From contig NC_083655.1 in assembly GCF_963576545.1 (NCBI RefSeq), forward strand, positions 19,824,204 through 19,888,203: a stretch of 64,000 nt of DNA, read 5' to 3'. The position numbers were made by a program, and so were the translations under genes. The stretch comes from Limanda limanda. Taxonomy: Eukaryota; Chordata; Actinopteri; Pleuronectiformes; Pleuronectidae. Shown piece by piece: positions 60,181 to 64,000 of this stretch (the first letter of the stretch is position 1; each line of letters opens with the position of its first letter). The notes beneath the pieces are model-generated. The model did not search any database, had not been told where the DNA came from, and was given only the letters and a program-made list of their open reading frames with translations.

Positions 60181-60450
60181 GATCACACAGGTCTATGTAA
60201 AAAGAGGTTCATGCCGAGACTGAAGTTTTCTAAAGCGTGGGTTGTGCCAGGTAGAGATAAATATGGACCCTTATTTGAATATAAGAAGCAAGCAAATGCA
60301 AATTCTGAAGTTGCCCTTAATGAGAAGACGGTAAGGTCTGACTCACTTGGGAGAACATTGCAAAACAAAAGTCTTGATGATTTCTGGAAAGATAGAGTAA
60401 TGAATAATTGTTACACATCTTTACCATTGAGAATTGTCTTTGATGAAATT
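60181..60450 (+). pseudogene. LINE ORF2 linker-region fragment
   Basis: Within a 131-codon plus-strand frame, the residues FSKAWVVPGRDK, then YGPLFEYKKQANANSEVAL, then LGRTLQNKSLDDFWKDR and NNCYTSLPL follow the part of fish LINE ORF2 between the endonuclease and the reverse transcriptase (pattern VPGWN...GPLFE.MK..R...K.AL...R....LA..L...FWK...N.C.T.LP). A piece between 'VPG' and 'YGPLFE' is deleted. No reverse-transcriptase or endonuclease catalytic motif is present, so this is a dead fragment. It comes from a different LINE type than the one at 26,696. Confidence 0.6.
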
Positions 60451-60492
60451 TCTCAGTTGTTGATATATTGCTATGATTCTTTTCAACTGTGA

Positions 60493-61870
60493 TAAAAGCA
60501 ATGACTTTAAAGTGGGCAATGAAGATGAGGATGTGATTACGTAGCCAAAAGTCCAGCATTAGTTTCCAGTGAGAACCTGGATTTTTAGCACATGAGAGGA
60601 TGCAAGTAAGATGTATCTGTTCTATTTGATAAGAATATTAAAGATTGATGGTCGGTATTTTGTCTCTGATCCAGCAGTGCAGTTAAATAGATGTGGAACA
60701 AGGTGCATGCTGGTAAATCTCCATTAACCATCTCATGGTCTCTACAATCATTGAGAGTATGTCTGCAGTATAGTCAAGATAGGAGTGAGGTGAAGGAAAA
60801 AATAACAGACATATTATGGACTAATATTACTAAATAACAGATCAAATAGTACTCATTCACTGATACAAACAATGTAGGATCACAGAAATCAAGGTGAGTA
60901 TCAAGTCATGATAGGTGTCAAACACAGGAACAATATCCTGCTCTTACCTTGAAAGTTAAAACTATATATTGTTTAACATGCATGATTGTGTTGATATATA
61001 ATCACTGGTAGTGCATGTCAGATTTTTACTCTTTGTTTCTGTTATTTCATATGTGCCTTAATATTTCATATGTGCCTTAATAATGCATTGCATGGTACAA
61101 TGGGAGTCAAGCTTGCTCTACCAAAAGACAGAGAGTGCAAAAAATACCCTTTTTTAGCTACTCTGGTTGCACTAAAACTGCTCTCAAGTCCCCAAACGGA
61201 GGTTCTAAGACATGATTTTTAGATATTTTAGATGCTGAAGACGTTACCTTCGCAGACATGTTACTCTCAAATCTCTCGGAGCTGTGCTTATATACGCCAC
61301 GAGAAATCGACGAATTGCTTCCGGAGCCATCTCCCATTGGGTTTCATATTAATTTTGACCGGAATTTCTGTAAAGATTTAAACTGAAAAATAAAACGTAA
61401 ATCGCTCCCACGGCTCCATTTCTTATCCCTCACCAATAAAAAATATATCTCGTTGTGGTGTAAAGTCTTGGGATTCTCAAAAGGTTTTCATTTTCCAGAT
61501 AGGACTTAACCCTCCTGACCCGGATTATTATAGTTGTGCACCTGAAATTACTATATTATTCTTAGTTTAGTTTGAAATCATTTGATACCTGGGTTACAAT
61601 AACATTATGATCAATGTATTCATAAGCCTGTCCTGCTCTGTCTTATATTATATTACTTGTTGTGAAATGTGACGGAGAATAAACGGATGTGATGTCCCGA
61701 GTTCATGACCCTCTCTCGTGTCCTCATTCAGCTGAGGCCTGATATATTAGACAAAAAGACCCTCAGCTACACATATATCATTGTTAATATGTAACGATCA
61801 GTGTTAGATTCACCTGGATGTGCCGCTCTGTCTTTTGAAATTGGAGTCGACTTGGATTCTGTAAAGCTAA
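60493..61870. other. Intergenic DNA upstream of the SGNH-like ORF
   Basis: No gene recognised. A segment at about 61,660-61,740 (gtgacggagaataaacggat, then ccctctctcgtgtcctcatt) has LTR- or UTR-like texture and may be the 5' part of the element carrying the SGNH ORF. A direct repeat 'atttcatatgtgccttaata' occurs twice at 61,045-61,083. Confidence 0.45.
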
Positions 61871-62527
61871 CTGTCTATCACTGGGAGTGAATCAAGTCCA
61901 CCATTCACTGGAGTCTACATATTTATAAAAAAAAACACATTTGCGCGGCAGGTTGGCTTTTGGATTCCCAAAAGACTGTGGATCGTTTGGAGCTCCATCA
62001 TTTCTTGGCTGCGTTCACACATTCAGCGCGAGCAGAGTAACCCGGACATCGCGCCGTCTCTCCAGGTGTCCTGGTTTGGGAGAGGAGGTCGGCAGTGGGA
62101 GGACCTTCTTCCGTTCCTGCGCCGGGAGTGGGTGGAGAGTGATGGCCTCCCAGACGTCCTTGTCATTCACCTCGGGGGCAACAGCATCAGCTTCCGTGGT
62201 CAGGGGATACAGGAGCTGATGCTGATGATGAAGGAGGACTTCAAGGAGGTCGCTATTCTCTTTCCAAGGACCCCCCTGATGTTCTCCGACATCCTACCTC
62301 AGCGGTGTTGGCGGGGACAGCGAGCGGCCAGTACCTACGTTATCGAGCGAACCCGTCGCTGGCTCAACGCCGTCATGCATGGGTTCATGCTTGATTTTGG
62401 TATGCGGTCCATCGTGCACAGGGCCGTTACCCTGCAGCACCTGTCGAGCGATGGTGTTCACCTGAATGCAGCAGGGAACCACCTACTGCTGGAGAACATC
62501 CGCTCTGCACTAGCCGAGGAGCTGTAA
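61871..62527 (+). CDS. SGNH/GDSL-hydrolase-like ORF, probably mobile-element derived
   Basis: The frame is open from 61,871 (after a stop at 61,868-61,870) to the stop at 62,525-62,527, 218 codons, with no ATG before the domain; the 5' part is therefore missing, spliced or in another exon. The SGNH blocks are in order: block I RLWIVWSSI (61,973-61,999; the usual Gly before the Ser is Trp), block II FGRGGRQWED (about 62,073), block III HLGGNSI with Asn at 62,180, and block V SSDGVHLN with Asp at 62,450 and His at 62,459. These hydrolases use Ser-Asp-His to cleave esters. Closely similar domains with an FGRGG word occur many times in fish, amphibian and reptile genomes in transposon-linked ORFs, and esterase domains are known in ORF1 proteins of CR1/L2-type LINEs. 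G+C content is clearly higher than around it. I infer a young mobile-element gene; whether the enzyme is active is unknown. Confidence 0.7.
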   Translation: MSITGSESSPPFTGVYIFIKKNTFARQVGFWIPKRLWIVWSSIISWLRSHIQREQSNPDIAPSLQVSWFGRGGRQWEDLLPFLRREWVESDGLPDVLVIHLGGNSISFRGQGIQELMLMMKEDFKEVAILFPRTPLMFSDILPQRCWRGQRAASTYVIERTRRWLNAVMHGFMLDFGMRSIVHRAVTLQHLSSDGVHLNAAGNHLLLENIRSALAEEL

Positions 62528-62528
62528 C

Positions 62529-62544
62529 AGTCCTTTTCAGGACC
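62529..62544 (+). promoter_or_regulatory. Histone-type 3' stem-loop, first copy
   Basis: The 16 bases agtccttttcaggacc fit the histone mRNA 3'-end consensus GGYYYUUYUNARRRCC at 15 of 16 positions (first G is A). They form a 5-bp GTCCT/AGGAC stem with a 4-nt TTTC loop and an unpaired A/C at the base. They begin one base after the TAA stop codon. Followed by acaaaa, not the ideal ACCCA. Confidence 0.65.
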
Positions 62545-62551
62545 ACAAAAC

Positions 62552-62587
62552 AGCTCTTTTAAGAGCCACCCCACCTCTCATGAAGAA
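62552..62587 (+). promoter_or_regulatory. Histone-type 3' stem-loop, second copy, with purine stretch downstream
   Basis: The bases agctcttttaagagcc (62,552-62,567) again match the histone stem-loop consensus at 15 of 16 positions (first G is A) and are followed directly by acccc, close to the required ACCCA. A short purine stretch gaagaa lies about 15 bases further (62,582-62,587), where the U7-binding element is found in histone pre-mRNAs. In histone genes this structure binds SLBP and sets the non-polyadenylated 3' end. Confidence 0.7.
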
Positions 62588-63160
62588 CATTCATCCTATG
62601 TAAATTATAAGGGCCTATCTTTGCATATAGGCCTTATATATTTGGGGAGGAGAAATCATTCCTTTTTCTCTGTTTGGATTCATTTTTTCATTAACAAATG
62701 TACTCTTCAGAATAACTCCATGAGTTTAAGAAGAAACTCCCTCAGTAGGTGTTTCATCCCCATGGCAAACAGCCATTTTAGATCTGAACCAAAAACTCCA
62801 CTGTTGCTCGTATCAAATGGATGACCGGATGGATCTGATTGGCTGCTGACTTTTTGACTGCACTTCAACTCTGCCTCTGATCTGTGAAGGTAGGTAGGTT
62901 GGCAATGTGCTGGTTTGTGTGCTTTTGCTTTCAAGAGAATGTGGGAATAATTTTGCTGGCTTGTATTGTGTTTGCTGCTGCTTAAAATTGATTCCGATGG
63001 TATTATTGTCATTATATATTGCAATTTAAATGAATGAGTGAGAATCTGGCGTGATGCTAAGTAGCGTTAGCTCGCATCGGTCGGACGATCAAGTGAGGAA
63101 AAAACTCCTTTAGCCACAGACTATACAAAGACATTTTATCTGTTTGTAAAATGTTTTATT
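62588..63160. other. Intergenic DNA, nothing recognised
   Basis: No gene or repeat family recognised downstream of the stem-loops. Confidence 0.5.
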
Positions 63161-63245
63161 TCTTTCAATACTTTTATCCAAAGCGACTTACAATATGTGC
63201 ATTTAACCATCAGGGTACAAACCCAGCACTGCAGCCCCTGATGTC
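63161..63245 (-). repeat. V-SINE-like core fragment, minus strand
   Basis: Contains cttttatccaaagcgactta (63,171), the inverse of gtaagtcgctttggataaaa, followed by tgcatttaaccatcagggta and caaacccag, a sequence order common in fish repeats. Compare the plus-strand core at 10,079. Confidence 0.55.
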
Positions 63246-64000
63246 CTCAGCATTCACTGTGGCAGCAGCAACATGCTGGAGATCTGCAGCTTCAGGCTGG
63301 TCAACACGAGGACAACTGCACCAGCTTCATGTTTCCTTACCTTAACTAAAGATGGCCTGCACCTGTTTAGAGTTGGCTCATTGCTAAGTGTCATAGATAA
63401 TGGAGTTCATTTCTATATTCATTATGGTTGGTTAAAAAAATGAACACTTATTAGAACAATGTTTATCTTTTGCTTTCTGATTTGATACACTTTAGATAAG
63501 AACCCAGTGTTTTATTTTTCTTCTCTGCCATTAGAGACAGAACACGGTCAGCACAGCTGTGTCCTTCAGGCTCGTCCGTACCTAATAAAATGATAGGAAA
63601 CAAAAAAGAATGGCATTATTGTCGAGGAAGTGATACTTATGAACAAAGTTTGTGTCCTTATTTTCTGTGGATATTCAACTATGTATTTGAATATGCTTTT
63701 GGATTAAACTGTGCACTACCAAGACAATGAATGTACAGTATGGAGTTCATTCACATAAAAAGTATTGCATATATTATTTAATACATTATGTATTATGTGC
63801 AATACTTTGCTTTGACTGTAAGTAATGAAAACACTAGACGAACATTCAACACAAATACACATATGTTAAGTCATACATGTGCCAGGTTAACTCCTTAACA
63901 ACTTTTACATGGTAAAAATAAGTTTATTACTTCAAAGTTCATCAGATCATAATTATTTCAGCTTAGGAAATAGGTTGTGTACATCAGCCTGAGCTTCTCT
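63246..64000. other. Intergenic DNA, nothing recognised
   Basis: A+T-rich to the window edge; no gene recognised. Confidence 0.5.

Noticed and set aside
61941..62219. 92-codon ORF in another frame over the SGNH region
   Set aside because: Shadow of the SGNH frame, whose motifs are in the other frame.

Overview
The window looks like gene-poor DNA from a ray-finned fish, probably an advanced teleost. It is A+T-rich and full of simple repeats (CA, TA, GA and poly-C runs). It is littered with transposon families typical of fish: a CR1/L2/Rex1-group LINE, tRNA-derived SINEs with an L2-like tail, Tc1/mariner, hAT and Harbinger-like DNA elements, and LTR remnants. There are no bacterial-type operons, no rRNA or tRNA genes and no CRISPR array. 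Most of the small open reading frames are chance.

Layout. 1-17.8 kb is intergenic or intronic DNA holding a hAT end (to 458), an old LINE/SINE tail repeat (about 3.28-3.54 kb), a CpG-rich element with inverted ends (5.99-6.96 kb), a dispersed fish repeat (7.0 kb), a dense block that looks like a conserved non-coding element (9.0-9.34 kb) and a Tc1 transposase relic (14.3-14.7 kb). 17.8-26.3 kb holds possible retroelement UTR sequence, a tight 51-nt hairpin, two more copies of the dispersed repeat and a 601-bp solo LTR with a 4-bp target duplication. 26.3-29.6 kb is the only long coding region: an uninterrupted minus-strand LINE ORF with apurinic endonuclease and reverse transcriptase. 30-46 kb holds further DNA-transposon and SINE remnants, including an 898-bp non-autonomous hAT element with perfect 8-bp target duplications, and a 55-bp palindrome.

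The best evidence for a host gene is at 47.3-48.94 kb on the plus strand. A GC-richer promoter-like block leads to a start codon ended by a splice donor (48,005-48,011). A second mini-exon at 48,901-48,936 continues the frame to give MSADELDEQNAKSQ. I cannot name this gene; the rest should lie further right, beyond a long intron that may fill the rest of the window.

49-64 kb is then mostly intron-like or intergenic DNA with several blocks that resemble conserved non-coding elements, a hairpin cluster (56.4-56.58 kb), a widely dispersed repeat (57.2-57.5 kb) and a broken LINE piece (60.2-60.45 kb). Near the right end (61.87-62.53 kb) is an SGNH/GDSL-hydrolase-like ORF, probably from a mobile element. 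Its stop codon is followed at once by two tandem stem-loops that each match the histone mRNA 3'-end consensus at 15 of 16 positions. That combination is the most unusual thing in the window.
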